From UBA7957 sp965222695 (GTDB taxonomy: Bacteria; Pseudomonadota; Gammaproteobacteria; Granulosicoccales; Granulosicoccaceae), in the NCBI GenBank assembly GCA_965222695.1, contig OZ244967.1, positions 1,984,001-2,048,000 of the forward strand: a DNA stretch of 64,000 nt, given 5' to 3'. Of this stretch, positions 17,275 to 26,834 are shown piece by piece (position 1 is the stretch's first letter; the number at the start of each line of letters is the position of its first letter). The notes below the pieces were generated by a model that had not been told where the DNA came from, searched no databases, and saw only the letters and a list, made by a program, of their open reading frames with translations. The translations under genes were made by a program, and so were the position numbers.

Positions 17275-20200
17275 GATATTACCGGCTGGTCAAGTTTTTC
17301 GCTCAATTCAAGCAATCGGTGATGGTGAGTAAATAAAATGACCTGAGTTTTCTCAGCAATAGTGCTGAATAGGCGTAAGGCGGAAAGCGCCCGGTCATCG
17401 TCGAACTCAATCAATACATCGTCCAACACAAAGGGCATAGCGCGGTATTCATCAATGTATTTTTCAAATGCGGCGAGGCGAAGAGCCAAGTACAATTGAT
17501 CACGGCTTCCGTTGCTCATTCCTTCAACATACACCTTGTCGCCGCTTTCCCGTATAGCCACCAATACCGGCTCATCCTTTTCGCTAAAGTCCGTTTTTAG
17601 CGAAACAAAGGAATTTAGCGTCAGGGTCGAAAAAAAATCGCCCGCCCGCGACAGCAGAGGACCTTGATTTTTTTGCCGGAATCGTTCGATCTCGTCTCGT
17701 AATATCTTGGCCGCTATTTTCAGCCGTATATATTCATTGGAGTAAGAACGTATAGCCGCCAGCTTTACCTCCGCCTGTCCGATCAGATCAGCAGCCTGAT
17801 CTGAGCCGTCCATCAGTTCGAGTTCTTTTTGCTCGCGGCCTTTTTGCTCATGTAAGCTCTTTTGCGCCGGTTCCAGATCCCCATGAATTTTGTCGTCAAG
17901 GTAAAAGATTTTTTCTGCAATTTCAGCCTTGTCAATCGATTGCAATTCCATCTCCAGCGTTTTCAGATCTTCACCTTCTCCGTCATCGAGTATCGCTGCC
18001 TCGATATCGAAAAGGCTTTGTTTCAAGTTGCGGATTTGTACTGAGCGTAATTCGATGGCTTCGAGCTGATCCACATCATCACAATTGGCTTCAAGCAGCA
18101 ATTCTCCCATTTGAGCTTGCAATATCTTCAATTTCCGTTGGGCCGACTCTGCGCTTTTTTTCGATTGCTCCAAAGAGCGGGTATGTTCAGATATCAAAGA
18201 TTTTACGGATTGTTGCTCCAGCAATTGCCCATGCAAATTATTGACGTAACCTTCGAGTGAATCGACTCGCTCGGCCGCAGGGAACTGCCGACGCAAGGAT
18301 TCATATTGTTGATGCACCTTATCCACATCCGCTTCGAGGATTCGGATTTCAGCACCTGTATTCTGTATGTGATCGAGTATGGAAAAAGCTTCGCGTATTT
18401 CCTGCAATTTTACTGCAGCCGATAACGGGGCTGTATCGATCCGCATCCCCGAGCCGCTGAGGGCTTCATTCCATTGCTGCCGCCAATCCTCCATGGCTTG
18501 CACACCGGCAGAATGATCACTGTCCAGGGAATCAATTTCATCCGACAGAAGTTGCAGCTGTTGCTGAAGATCACGATGATCGCGCAGAGTGCGTTCAAGT
18601 TCCTCAAGCTTCATCTCGGCCCTTGTCAACAGCGGTGAAATTTCATCCGTCGCTGCATCAATATGTTCGGTGCCGATATTGTCCAGCAAAGACTGGATCA
18701 ATGATTTTCTAAGTCTTGATAGCTTTTCGACTTCCGCGGTTGTCGATTGCCATCGGTTCGCCGAGGCTTGTATTTTCTCGACCTGCCCGCACCAGGCTGT
18801 CATCTCCTCCGGCATCATCGGCGTAATATTCATATAGCGCCAAAACGTGGACCATTGCTCCTTCCAAGTGTCAATTTCGCGATCCAGATTTCTGATATCC
18901 GATTCCGTTTCCTTGAGTTTTTGCTCGGAGAAGGATTGCGCAACCGTGAGTTGCGATAACTGGGAAACCTTGTCAGCGTGTTGTATCAGCTGATCACTGA
19001 TCTCATCCGATTGATACATGCATGATTCGAATTGACGACCCAGATCTTCGCTATCTATCGCCTGATCGGAGGATCCGCCTTGCTGCGGCTCTTGCCCGTT
19101 TAAAATCTTTTTGATAAGCAACCAGGCCTGTTCCCGTTCTTCCCTGATTTGCCTTAAATCTTCAATTTCCGGAAATTTTCCGGAAGATTTGACTCTTGCA
19201 ATTTCCTGTCTGATTCTGGCAATCTCAATCCGGAGGTCCTTACGGCCATCCACCAGCTTGTCATACTCTGAGTCGAGTTTCGCCCTGCTGTCACGAAAAC
19301 GCTGCAGGGATTCGCGCCCAGGCAGGCTCAGCTCCAGGCATTCCTCAATGCTGCCGTTCCAGAGATTTAATCGCCTGATTTGCTGCTCTATCCACTGTTT
19401 TTCTTCGTCCATCCGTGATGTTTGTTCATCGATCATAGCATCCAGTTCACCCGCCTGGTGGACTCTTTTTATGGCGGCCTTGAGCAGATGAGAAGATTCT
19501 TCGCAGCCACGATTTCGCAGTCGATCACGCAGTTTTTCAGCACGCTGTTTTTTATCTCGCCTGATTTTTTCAGTTTGATGAATTTCCGCTTTCAGTTGCT
19601 CATGTTTGGAAATCAGCTCATTGATGGTTGTGTCCCGGCTAAGCAAGGGCCGCAGCGACTCGATATTTTCCACTGAAAGCCCGGGACGAATATTATCGAG
19701 CAGGATGTTCAATTTTGTCTGCAGCTCGGATTTTGATTGTCTGAGCCTCGGGATTTTTTTTGTGGCCGAGTGATAGGAGCCTAATTCGGTTTGAATATGT
19801 TGAATCTGAAGACCGCAGTCGAGCAAAGCCTGATTTAAATTTAAGCTGGCCAGTTTTTCGGCTATAGAAGTCGCCTCGCTTTCCGCAAATCGTACTTGAT
19901 TGCCTTGGAGCAATATATCGGTTGCGATTTTTCTGCGTCTTTCGGGAAAGTCCTCCGCCAATTCGATCGCATCCGAGTCGAGAGACAGCTGCCGCTTGAT
20001 ATTCGCCCTTTGAGCAAAGCGGGGCAGCAATCGCTGATAGCGCTGGTACTTCGACAACTCCCTGCGCGCCTGTTGCAATTGATTTTGAGTCGTTAAGAGC
20101 TTTGCGCTGGTTTGATCGAAAGAAGCTCGCTTTTTCTCCCACTCTCCTGCCGATAACGCGAGGCTTTTACTTTGCGATTTCAGCTCTTGATATTCGGCGA

Positions 20201-20759
20201 TATGGCTGTTGATACTTTGATTCACACCGCGGGGTTTAAAGAGCGTTTCGGCTTCTTCATCCAGCCTGTCCAGAAATTTTTTCAAGCCTATACGCGCGGA
20301 AGACGCTGAAAAAAGGGCCTGCCCCAGATCGCCATGCTGTTGTAATATTTCCTCTCCGCCCTGCACCAATGATTTATGATCCAGAGCAAACAAAGAAGAA
20401 AACATCTGTGGTGTTAAACCGGACAGCCAGGAATTCAGTATTGCCTCACTCGCCACATTGCCCTGCTCATCCAGTAATGTATCCTTGTTACCCTTGCGGC
20501 GTATCAGACTCAATGTTTCTCCGGATGTATCCTGCAGCGTAGCGCTGATCCGCAGGTCCCGGTTTTGATGGAGATAGTTATCTCCCGTATGGCGGGGAAT
20601 GCCGTACAAAAACCCCTCCAACGCCCTTAGTGCCGTACTTTTACCGGCTTCATTGGGTCCGTAAATAATCTGCATACCTGTCCCCGCGCTTCCGAATTCG
20701 AGTATTTTGTCGGTGAATGGTCCGTAGGCAATAAGCCCGAGTCTGACGAAGCGCATCAA
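17262..20759 (-). CDS. yhaN: YhaN/SbcC-like AAA ATPase with long coiled coil
   Basis: A 1165-aa SMC/Rad50-like protein. The N terminus carries Walker A GPNEAGKST (residues 34-42) in the setting MQIIYGPNEAGKSTALRALE. The middle about 700 residues are rich in Glu, Gln, Lys and Leu heptads, forming a coiled coil. Near the C terminus are the ABC-like signature MSNGSRDQLYLALRLAAFE and Walker B MPFVLDDVLIEFDDDRA. Together with the nuclease gene just upstream (4-bp overlap) it resembles the Bacillus YhaO-YhaN pair, related to SbcCD/Mre11-Rad50. Likely role is ATP-regulated processing of DNA ends or hairpins in the cytoplasm; the precise function of YhaN proteins is poorly known. Confidence 0.88.
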   Translation of the reverse strand: MMRFVRLGLIAYGPFTDKILEFGSAGTGMQIIYGPNEAGKSTALRALEGFLYGIPRHTGDNYLHQNRDLRISATLQDTSGETLSLIRRKGNKDTLLDEQGNVASEAILNSWLSGLTPQMFSSLFALDHKSLVQGGEEILQQHGDLGQALFSASSARIGLKKFLDRLDEEAETLFKPRGVNQSINSHIAEYQELKSQSKSLALSAGEWEKKRASFDQTSAKLLTTQNQLQQARRELSKYQRYQRLLPRFAQRANIKRQLSLDSDAIELAEDFPERRRKIATDILLQGNQVRFAESEATSIAEKLASLNLNQALLDCGLQIQHIQTELGSYHSATKKIPRLRQSKSELQTKLNILLDNIRPGLSVENIESLRPLLSRDTTINELISKHEQLKAEIHQTEKIRRDKKQRAEKLRDRLRNRGCEESSHLLKAAIKRVHQAGELDAMIDEQTSRMDEEKQWIEQQIRRLNLWNGSIEECLELSLPGRESLQRFRDSRAKLDSEYDKLVDGRKDLRIEIARIRQEIARVKSSGKFPEIEDLRQIREEREQAWLLIKKILNGQEPQQGGSSDQAIDSEDLGRQFESCMYQSDEISDQLIQHADKVSQLSQLTVAQSFSEQKLKETESDIRNLDREIDTWKEQWSTFWRYMNITPMMPEEMTAWCGQVEKIQASANRWQSTTAEVEKLSRLRKSLIQSLLDNIGTEHIDAATDEISPLLTRAEMKLEELERTLRDHRDLQQQLQLLSDEIDSLDSDHSAGVQAMEDWRQQWNEALSGSGMRIDTAPLSAAVKLQEIREAFSILDHIQNTGAEIRILEADVDKVHQQYESLRRQFPAAERVDSLEGYVNNLHGQLLEQQSVKSLISEHTRSLEQSKKSAESAQRKLKILQAQMGELLLEANCDDVDQLEAIELRSVQIRNLKQSLFDIEAAILDDGEGEDLKTLEMELQSIDKAEIAEKIFYLDDKIHGDLEPAQKSLHEQKGREQKELELMDGSDQAADLIGQAEVKLAAIRSYSNEYIRLKIAAKILRDEIERFRQKNQGPLLSRAGDFFSTLTLNSFVSLKTDFSEKDEPVLVAIRESGDKVYVEGMSNGSRDQLYLALRLAAFEKYIDEYRAMPFVLDDVLIEFDDDRALSALRLFSTIAEKTQVILFTHHHRLLELSEKLDQPVISHRL

Positions 20760-22015
20760 TCGGAGCCTTCAGCGCTAAGCGAAGCAACCAGCAAATCTGA
20801 AACCGACTGCAGTATCTTGTCGCGTTCTTTGGGATCGGTGATATCGGGAATATCTCCGTTTTTAGCCTCTGGCGGCAATTTGCTGTAAAGACTGCTAAGC
20901 TGATCTTCGATCAGTACCTTATCCTGCCCGGTTTCTTTAAGAGACGCTATAAAGGATAAAAGATCGCTGACGGCTGCGTCCTGGGCAAGGCGTGATTCGT
21001 CATCCGGGCCGGCGCGGGTTTCAACAGTAACTTTCTGAATCCAGACAGACGGTTCATCGAGTGCGGCCGCCAGGGCACGGCATTCCGACTCAAAACGCTG
21101 CCTTTCCCGCTGCAGTTGGGTGTGTAAGTTTCCCCTGCCTTCAATAGCTACGCGCACCGCTAAGGGACGACCTTCCGTTGATTGTGCCTGCACGTGTATT
21201 TGGCGTTGAATGGCATCGTAGAGCTTTTCCAGTTCCTGATAATTTCCAATATCCAGTCTGCATTGCTGCCAGCGGAATACGTCCAGTGCGACAGCCTCCA
21301 CGCTGTGGATACCGGATGATTCAACCGTCACCAGGGTACACCCCTTGGGACCGGACTCCCGAATATGCCTTCCCTGAATATTGCCGGGGAATACAATCCA
21401 CGGATCCCGGTGAAGAACTTCACGCTGATGCACATGCCCCAGAGCCCAATAATCATACCCTTTGGCAATCAACCCCTTGAGGGTACAGGGCGCGTAGTTG
21501 GCATGCCCCGGTTTGCCGTCCAGGCAAGTGTGTAACATGCCGATATTAATCATATTGGGAACCGCATCCGGGTAATCTTTTGAAATGTCCTCTTTTACGG
21601 CCTGAGTCGCAAATCCTTGTCCGTGTACAGCACAATTGAGCTTCTCAAAAACAACAGTCTCAGGCTTGTCGGTACGTAAAACGGCGACGTTTCCCGGAAG
21701 CCGCAGCTGTTTGGTGATCCGGCTTTGCGCATCATGATTGCCTGAGATTATGCAGACGGGAATGTCGGCCGAATTCAAGCGGTGCATGCGTTCGACGAAA
21801 TACAGGCCTGTATTGTAATCCGGCCAATCCCCGTCATACAGATCCCCGCTGATCAGGATGAGCGAGACATTGCTGTCCAGTGCAAATTCCACCATATTGT
21901 CGAACGCGCGCCGGGTTGCGCTTCGGATTTGATCGACCGGCGCTCCCGGGTAGCGCTCCAGACCGGTTAGCGGGCTGTCGATATGAAGATCGGCTGCGTG
22001 GATAAACTGGAACAT
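20756..22015 (-). CDS. yhaO: YhaO/SbcD-like DNA repair metallophosphoesterase
   Basis: A 419-aa Mre11-type nuclease. The calcineurin-like metal-binding motifs appear in order: AADLHIDSPL (residues about 7-16), ISGDLYDGDW, ISGNHDAQS and ALGHVHQREVL. The last 150 residues form an accessory region as in YhaO proteins. The stop overlaps the start of yhaN by 4 bp, so the two are made together and probably form a nuclease-ATPase complex. The promoter region must lie in the gap shared with the divergent btuB leader. Confidence 0.9.
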   Translation of the reverse strand: MFQFIHAADLHIDSPLTGLERYPGAPVDQIRSATRRAFDNMVEFALDSNVSLILISGDLYDGDWPDYNTGLYFVERMHRLNSADIPVCIISGNHDAQSRITKQLRLPGNVAVLRTDKPETVVFEKLNCAVHGQGFATQAVKEDISKDYPDAVPNMINIGMLHTCLDGKPGHANYAPCTLKGLIAKGYDYWALGHVHQREVLHRDPWIVFPGNIQGRHIRESGPKGCTLVTVESSGIHSVEAVALDVFRWQQCRLDIGNYQELEKLYDAIQRQIHVQAQSTEGRPLAVRVAIEGRGNLHTQLQRERQRFESECRALAAALDEPSVWIQKVTVETRAGPDDESRLAQDAAVSDLLSFIASLKETGQDKVLIEDQLSSLYSKLPPEAKNGDIPDITDPKERDKILQSVSDLLVASLSAEGSD

Positions 22016-22131
22016 GGACAGTGGTGAATTCCTAAAGGGGCGATCCTTCTGATGTTACGGGACTTGAATCTTTGGAAAATTTTACCATAACGAGTGCATT
22101 TTTCATTCTATGCAAAATGGAAAATTAACGT

Positions 22132-22137
22132 TATTAT
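22132..22137 (+). promoter_or_regulatory. possible -10 element upstream of the cobalamin riboswitch
   Basis: TATTAT lies ten bases before the first paired base of the riboswitch in a strongly AT-rich stretch (22075-22140). No good -35 is visible at 17 bp. Position fits transcription starting near 22144. Confidence 0.35.
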
Positions 22138-22146
22138 AGGGCCTCC

Positions 22147-22330
22147 GAAACGGTCCCTCTGGGTTAAAAGGGAACTGGGGTGAGTCCTTGATTTCACTTG
22201 GGCGACTCCCCGACTGCCCCCGCAACTGTAAACGGATAGCTGGTTTCTATCGCGCCACTGGTGCTTGATGTGAAAGCATTGGGAAGGCGGAAAACAGCCG
22301 TGACCCGTCAGTCAGGAGACCTGCCGTTTC
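22147..22330 (+). ncRNA. cobalamin (AdoCbl-type) riboswitch
   Basis: The leader of the B12 import operon contains the conserved cobalamin riboswitch elements. A closing stem is formed by GAAACGG (22147-22153) and CCGTTTC (22324-22330). Inside are GGTCCC followed by GGGTTAAAAGGGAA, CCCCCGCAACTGTAA, GCCACTG (22254-22260) and the B12 box AGTCAGGAGACCTGCC at 22310-22325. In this family, binding of adenosylcobalamin represses the downstream transporter. The 258 bases between the aptamer and the btuB start probably hold the expression platform. Confidence 0.95.
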
Positions 22331-22588
22331 CGCGTCACGATTCTACCGAACGGGGTACTTTCAGTAGAGCGGGTTACCGTGGCTGACGCAATGTGGTCGG
22401 GCATCTTGGAACCCGTTCAGGATTTTGATTAATGGATGCAGTGCGAGGCAAAGACCGCATCGCAATGTGTCATTTATCGAGATCATGAACAGGTTTTAAG
22501 GGATGCGGCCGGGCGGAAGACGGAACCTGTAGCTTTCCTCAGCCTCCCCCATTGCCCGTAATATTCTGTTTTGGCTTATTTTGTCAGC
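22331..22588 (+). promoter_or_regulatory. riboswitch expression platform / long leader before btuB
   Basis: This 258-bp stretch has no credible coding frame. It contains several self-complementary segments and ends in a C/T-rich tract (CCTCAGCCTCCCCC, 22539-22552) close to the btuB start. It probably carries the alternative pairing that couples B12 binding to expression; which fold is used cannot be decided by eye. Confidence 0.5.
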
Positions 22589-24610
22589 ATGGGTATGGTT
22601 GCTCCTTTTATTCGCCTTCTTATCACTTGGTCCGGACTATCGGGTTTGGCAGCTGCCGTCGCTTTGCCCGGGGTATCAGTCGCGGCGGACGCTTTGAACC
22701 GGATTGAGGTATACGCGGAAGACGATTACGCCAGCGTGACCGGTGATGTTGTGCCCGAAGAGTACACGGGGTTTTTTAGCACTGTGGAACAAAAAACCCT
22801 GGAAAGAGGATCCCTGTCATTGGGTGAAGTGATTGACCATGAGGCTGGAACGCAGGTCAGAGAATCCGGAGGATTCGGTAGCTACAGCGAAATCAGTTTG
22901 CGCGGCGCAAGTAGTGAGCAAGTGATGATTTATCTTGACGGGCTGCTGCTCAATGAAGGCGCAGGCGGTGGTGTTGATCTGTCGGCGATAGATTTGTCGC
23001 AGATTTCGCAAATCCATATCTATCGCGGCAATACGCCAATACAACTCGGCAAGGCCTCTTTTGGCGGTGCCGTCAACATTTTAACTCACCGGCAAAGCGC
23101 GGAACCAACAGCGCAAATCTCGATCACTCTGGGAGATTTTGCAACCAGAAAACTGGCGGCTACCTATTCGGCAACGCGGGGCAGACTCGATGGCCTGGTG
23201 TCGCTGGGTCTGGCATCAAGCAATAACGATTTTGAATACGTCAATGACATGGCGACACAGTTCAATCGTGAAGACGATGAAAAGCAGAAAAGACAAAATG
23301 CCCGTGCTGATCAACACTCGGCATTGATCAAATCCGCCTGGCGGTTTTCCGACGATCTACGCCTGGACAACAGCCTGCAGCTGTTTGACAAGGCCCAGGG
23401 CGTGCCGGCCTGGAATAATCATCCCGATGTCGACGCTTCGCTGGAGACGCAATCCTGGCAACTGCGTAGCAAGCTTACGGCTGACGGATTTTATTCGGAT
23501 GAAGTGAATAACAATCTGGAATTTTTTATTTCGGAAAAAGAAGAAACCTACGACGACAGGGACAGCAAGATCGGACTTAACGCCCAGCATGATAAATACG
23601 ATACCGAGACTTTGGGGCTCAAAGGCTACAGTGAATGGATCGGCGAAGAGTCCACCGCGGGCGTCAGTCTTGATATAAGAAAGGAAGAATATCAGCGAAA
23701 GGATTTGCTGGCGACAAAAAAGAATGATGAAAGCCGGCGTCTGTCGGCGGCGGCAAGCATCCAATACAACCGTTTTTTCAAGGAAGAATCCTGGCTGATC
23801 AGCCCCTCTGTCAGAATGCAATGGTTCAAAAATCGTTACCGGTTGGACGATCAAATGGAGCGTAACGATCAGAGTTCGCAATTTACCAGTCCACAGCTTG
23901 GAGTCCAATTTCACCCCTCAGAGGATATTACGCTTAAAGCCAATCTGGGGAAGTACGTCCGGGAGCCAAGCTTCTTCGAATTGTTCGGAGACAGGGGCCT
24001 GTTTGTAGGCAACGAGGAACTGAACGCGGAAGAAGGTCGGAATCTGGATATAGGCGTCCAATGGAGGAAACAAAACCCGCTACGGGGAGTTCAATCTTCG
24101 CGCCTTCAAATCAGTGCCTGGCACAATGAAATCGATCAGATGATTGCCCGCACCTACAATGCACGCGGAATCGGTAGATCACAAAATATCGCGGCAGCCC
24201 GACTGCGCGGACTTGAATTTAGCCTTAGGATGGTTTTTAAAAACGGGTTTTCCGCTAATTCCAGTTTGACATTGCAAGACCCCGAGAACCGCTCCGATAA
24301 TGCCGCGTTTCAAGGGAAATCTCTGCCCGGCCGGGCGGAAAAAACCCTGTTTATCAGTTTCAATATGCCACTGGGAAAGTGGTCGTTTTTATACGAACTT
24401 GATATACAGCGTGACCGGTACTACGACACCGCCAACCTCCTCAAAGCTGAAAACCGGGAGTTGCATAATCTGCGCATCGAGCGAGAGCTGGCAAAAAATT
24501 TCAGCCTGGCCCTGGAAGTCAAAAATCTGGGCGACAAAAATTTTGAGGACTTTAACGGATTTCCCAAACCGGGCAGAGCCTGGTATTTAACACTGAACTA
24601 TAAACACTAA
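22589..24610 (+). CDS. btuB: TonB-dependent outer-membrane receptor, BtuB-type vitamin B12 receptor
   Basis: A 673-aa outer-membrane receptor. It has a hydrophobic signal peptide ending near VSVAADA, a possible TonB box RIEVYAE, and a plug domain (about 65-170) with the IHIYRGNTPIQLGKASFGGAVNI-type plug motif. A 22-strand-type barrel follows, ending in the aromatic-rich AWYLTLNYKH. Being the first gene behind a cobalamin riboswitch and next to btuFCD identifies corrinoids as the ligand. The frame opens at a TTG at 22571, but the ATG at 22589 is chosen; the ATG at 22595 is also possible. Uptake would be powered by TonB with an ExbBD pair such as that at 45892-46943. Confidence 0.92.
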   Translation: MGMVAPFIRLLITWSGLSGLAAAVALPGVSVAADALNRIEVYAEDDYASVTGDVVPEEYTGFFSTVEQKTLERGSLSLGEVIDHEAGTQVRESGGFGSYSEISLRGASSEQVMIYLDGLLLNEGAGGGVDLSAIDLSQISQIHIYRGNTPIQLGKASFGGAVNILTHRQSAEPTAQISITLGDFATRKLAATYSATRGRLDGLVSLGLASSNNDFEYVNDMATQFNREDDEKQKRQNARADQHSALIKSAWRFSDDLRLDNSLQLFDKAQGVPAWNNHPDVDASLETQSWQLRSKLTADGFYSDEVNNNLEFFISEKEETYDDRDSKIGLNAQHDKYDTETLGLKGYSEWIGEESTAGVSLDIRKEEYQRKDLLATKKNDESRRLSAAASIQYNRFFKEESWLISPSVRMQWFKNRYRLDDQMERNDQSSQFTSPQLGVQFHPSEDITLKANLGKYVREPSFFELFGDRGLFVGNEELNAEEGRNLDIGVQWRKQNPLRGVQSSRLQISAWHNEIDQMIARTYNARGIGRSQNIAAARLRGLEFSLRMVFKNGFSANSSLTLQDPENRSDNAAFQGKSLPGRAEKTLFISFNMPLGKWSFLYELDIQRDRYYDTANLLKAENRELHNLRIERELAKNFSLALEVKNLGDKNFEDFNGFPKPGRAWYLTLNYKH

Positions 24611-24628
24611 ATGAGTAAGAGATAATTC

Positions 24629-25915
24629 ATGAAAAAACTTAGTAAAAAACATACCCCCCCAGACGGTAAAGCTCAATTGCTGCGCTTAGGTCTGATTGCC
24701 GTCTTTGCATTATTGAGTGCCTGCAGCAGCAGCGATTCGGATGATGACGACAAGGAGATCGAACAAACCGCAACCGAACGCGCGATTGTGGCAACTGTTG
24801 CCCCGGATTTCAGTTCCGGCGCGCATGCGGTGATAAATATAGATCCAACTTATCAGACACAGCAGGATTTAGCCCCCACTGTTTCCGATATAGTGTTGGC
24901 AGCTCATGGTTCTCACTTTTATCGTATCGAGCGGTTTAATCGAGACAATATCACCAAATTCAAAAGCAGTGAACCGGCCACACCGATCTGGCAATTTTCA
25001 ACCCTGGACAGCGGGGAACAGGGTAGCGGTAATCCGCAAACCATCATTTTCAAGGATGAAAACAAAGCCTATATTTTACGCTGGGGGAAATCAAGTGCCT
25101 GGGTTGTGGATCCTTCCGCCACCGACCAGGCCTCCTTCAAGCTGGGGGAGATCGATCTTTCCGCCTATGATGACGGGGACGGGGCTGTTGAAATGCAGTC
25201 CGGTGTGATTGTCGGTGACAAGCTGTTTATCGCCATGCAGCGCTTCGATTCCAGCTTCAATCCACTGCAGGCCTATGTCGCTGTCATTGATACCGCTACC
25301 GACAAGGAGATTGATACCGAAACCGGCGAAGATAATGTGCTTGATACCGGTGCCGAAGAAAATTTTAAAGGCATTGCTTTACCGGTTCGAAATCCGAATG
25401 CCATGCAAGTCGACGAGACCGGTATGATTTATGTGCAGGGATCGGGCAAATTCAATTTTGGAGGTGCCGAGCCCGAATATACCGGCGGCATTGCAACCCT
25501 CGACCCGGAGACTTTTGAGAGCGAACTGCTGATTGACGACGGGGACGCGGAAGATCACCCTTTCGGGCAGATTATCGATATGCAGATCGTTTCATCGCAA
25601 AACGGCTATTTCGTCGCTCAGAAAAGTTTTGCCGATGCAAGTCTGTTTGCCTTCAACCCTATGACCGGACAGGTCAGTGAAGAGCCCGTCACAGGAATCA
25701 GTGGAGTCAATATCGGCGGCCTTGCCGTGGATAATAAGGAACAGCTTTGGGTGAGTCTGTTTGCCGACGCCACAGAAACAGCCGGTATCCGGCTTCTGAA
25801 CGGTAAGGACGCCAGCATTGTCAAAGACAAGATCGAGTTGAATCTCAATCCGACGTCCATTGTTTTCACCTCGGAGGTCGACCCGATACTGAAGAGCGGT
25901 CGCGATCCGCTATAA
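24629..25915 (+). CDS. B12-operon lipoprotein, predicted beta-propeller (BtuG-like candidate)
   Basis: A 428-aa predicted lipoprotein of no recognised family. A basic start and hydrophobic segment end in the lipobox LSAC with Cys32. A low-complexity SSSDSDDDDKE tether follows, the kind that avoids inner-membrane retention. The rest is a series of beta-rich repeats of about 45-60 residues, such as SGVIVGDKLFIAMQ, MQVDETGMIYVQG, GGIATLDPETFES and GGLAVDNKEQLWVSLF. These have the look of a YncE/NHL-type propeller. It sits 18 bp after btuB and before btuF under the same riboswitch. In Bacteroides the propeller lipoprotein BtuG captures B12 on the surface above BtuB; an equivalent role here is inference. 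Confidence 0.7.
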   Translation: MKKLSKKHTPPDGKAQLLRLGLIAVFALLSACSSSDSDDDDKEIEQTATERAIVATVAPDFSSGAHAVINIDPTYQTQQDLAPTVSDIVLAAHGSHFYRIERFNRDNITKFKSSEPATPIWQFSTLDSGEQGSGNPQTIIFKDENKAYILRWGKSSAWVVDPSATDQASFKLGEIDLSAYDDGDGAVEMQSGVIVGDKLFIAMQRFDSSFNPLQAYVAVIDTATDKEIDTETGEDNVLDTGAEENFKGIALPVRNPNAMQVDETGMIYVQGSGKFNFGGAEPEYTGGIATLDPETFESELLIDDGDAEDHPFGQIIDMQIVSSQNGYFVAQKSFADASLFAFNPMTGQVSEEPVTGISGVNIGGLAVDNKEQLWVSLFADATETAGIRLLNGKDASIVKDKIELNLNPTSIVFTSEVDPILKSGRDPL

Positions 25916-25922
25916 TCTGACA

Positions 25923-25953
25923 CAGGGGATTCTGCGCTATCACTGATCCCCTG
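25923..25953 (+). terminator. intercistronic hairpin between lipoprotein gene and btuF
   Basis: CAGGGGAT (25923-25930) pairs with ATCCCCTG (25946-25953) around a 15-base loop, followed by CTTCTTA. The T tract is poor, so it may be a partial terminator or an RNA-stabilising hairpin that sets btuB/lipoprotein output above btuFCD. Confidence 0.5.
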
Positions 25954-25984
25954 CTTCTTAGACACCCAGGACCACTATACCCTT

Positions 25985-26830
25985 ATGCGGCAAGTGCGAT
26001 TTTGTCTTTTCTACAGTATGACAATCATGCTGGCGGGTCTGGCGAGCGCGTGGTCGGAAAAGCCGCAGCGCATTGTCTCGATGAATCTATGCACGGATCA
26101 GCTGTTGATGCTGCTGGCCGATCCGGAAAAAATTGTCTCCGTCAGTTATCTATCATCGAATAAGCACAATTCCTATTTTGCAGAGCAGGTTGCGCAAAAA
26201 GCCTACCCTCTTAACCACAATCTGCCCGAAGAAATCCTGCCGCTGCAACCCGATCTTATAGTGACCGGGCAATTTATGCATCAACAGGAAACCCGTTTAT
26301 TGCGCAAACTGGGTAAGCGAGTTGAAACCTTTCCCGTATTCAGCAGCCTGCAGGACGTCGAGAACAATATCCGCAGCATGGCCCGCTTGCTTGAGGAACC
26401 GGCCAGAGGTGAGCGACTGATTCGGCAGATGGAGAAACGGCTTGGCATACTGACTGCCAGGGTTCCGAAGCGAAAAATTCCGGCATTAGTTTACTACCCG
26501 CGAGGATACACCCAGGGAAAAGATACGATTATCAATGAATTAATGGAGCTGGCGGGCTGGCATAATGTCGCCAATGATCTCAATATCCGGGGTTATGGCA
26601 GAATCGGGTTGGAGGAATTAGTACATGCCCGGCCTCGGCAATTGATCTTTTCCGAATACGCACCCGGTACACGCTCGCTCGGACAGGCATATTTTCATCA
26701 TCCCGTGCTTGCATCGGTATTTTCGGACAGTCGGCCACTTGTGATTGACCCGCGCTTGTTAATCTGCGGGGGACCGATGAATCTCGAAGCGCTGGAAGTA
26801 CTCATTCAGGCAAGGATCGATTTTGAGTAG
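25985..26830 (+). CDS. btuF: periplasmic vitamin B12-binding protein
   Basis: A 281-aa class III periplasmic binding protein. The signal peptide ends near LAGLASAWS, then comes the family start QRIVSMNLCTDQLLMLLADPEKIVSVSYLS. Further marks are LPLQPDLIVTGQF in the first lobe and the long linking helix. It delivers the ligand to the BtuCD transporter. It lies 69 bp after the lipoprotein gene and abuts btuC. A FecB/heme-type ligand cannot be excluded on sequence alone, but the riboswitch points to corrinoids. Confidence 0.87.
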   Translation: MRQVRFCLFYSMTIMLAGLASAWSEKPQRIVSMNLCTDQLLMLLADPEKIVSVSYLSSNKHNSYFAEQVAQKAYPLNHNLPEEILPLQPDLIVTGQFMHQQETRLLRKLGKRVETFPVFSSLQDVENNIRSMARLLEEPARGERLIRQMEKRLGILTARVPKRKIPALVYYPRGYTQGKDTIINELMELAGWHNVANDLNIRGYGRIGLEELVHARPRQLIFSEYAPGTRSLGQAYFHHPVLASVFSDSRPLVIDPRLLICGGPMNLEALEVLIQARIDFE

Positions 26831-26834
26831 GACG

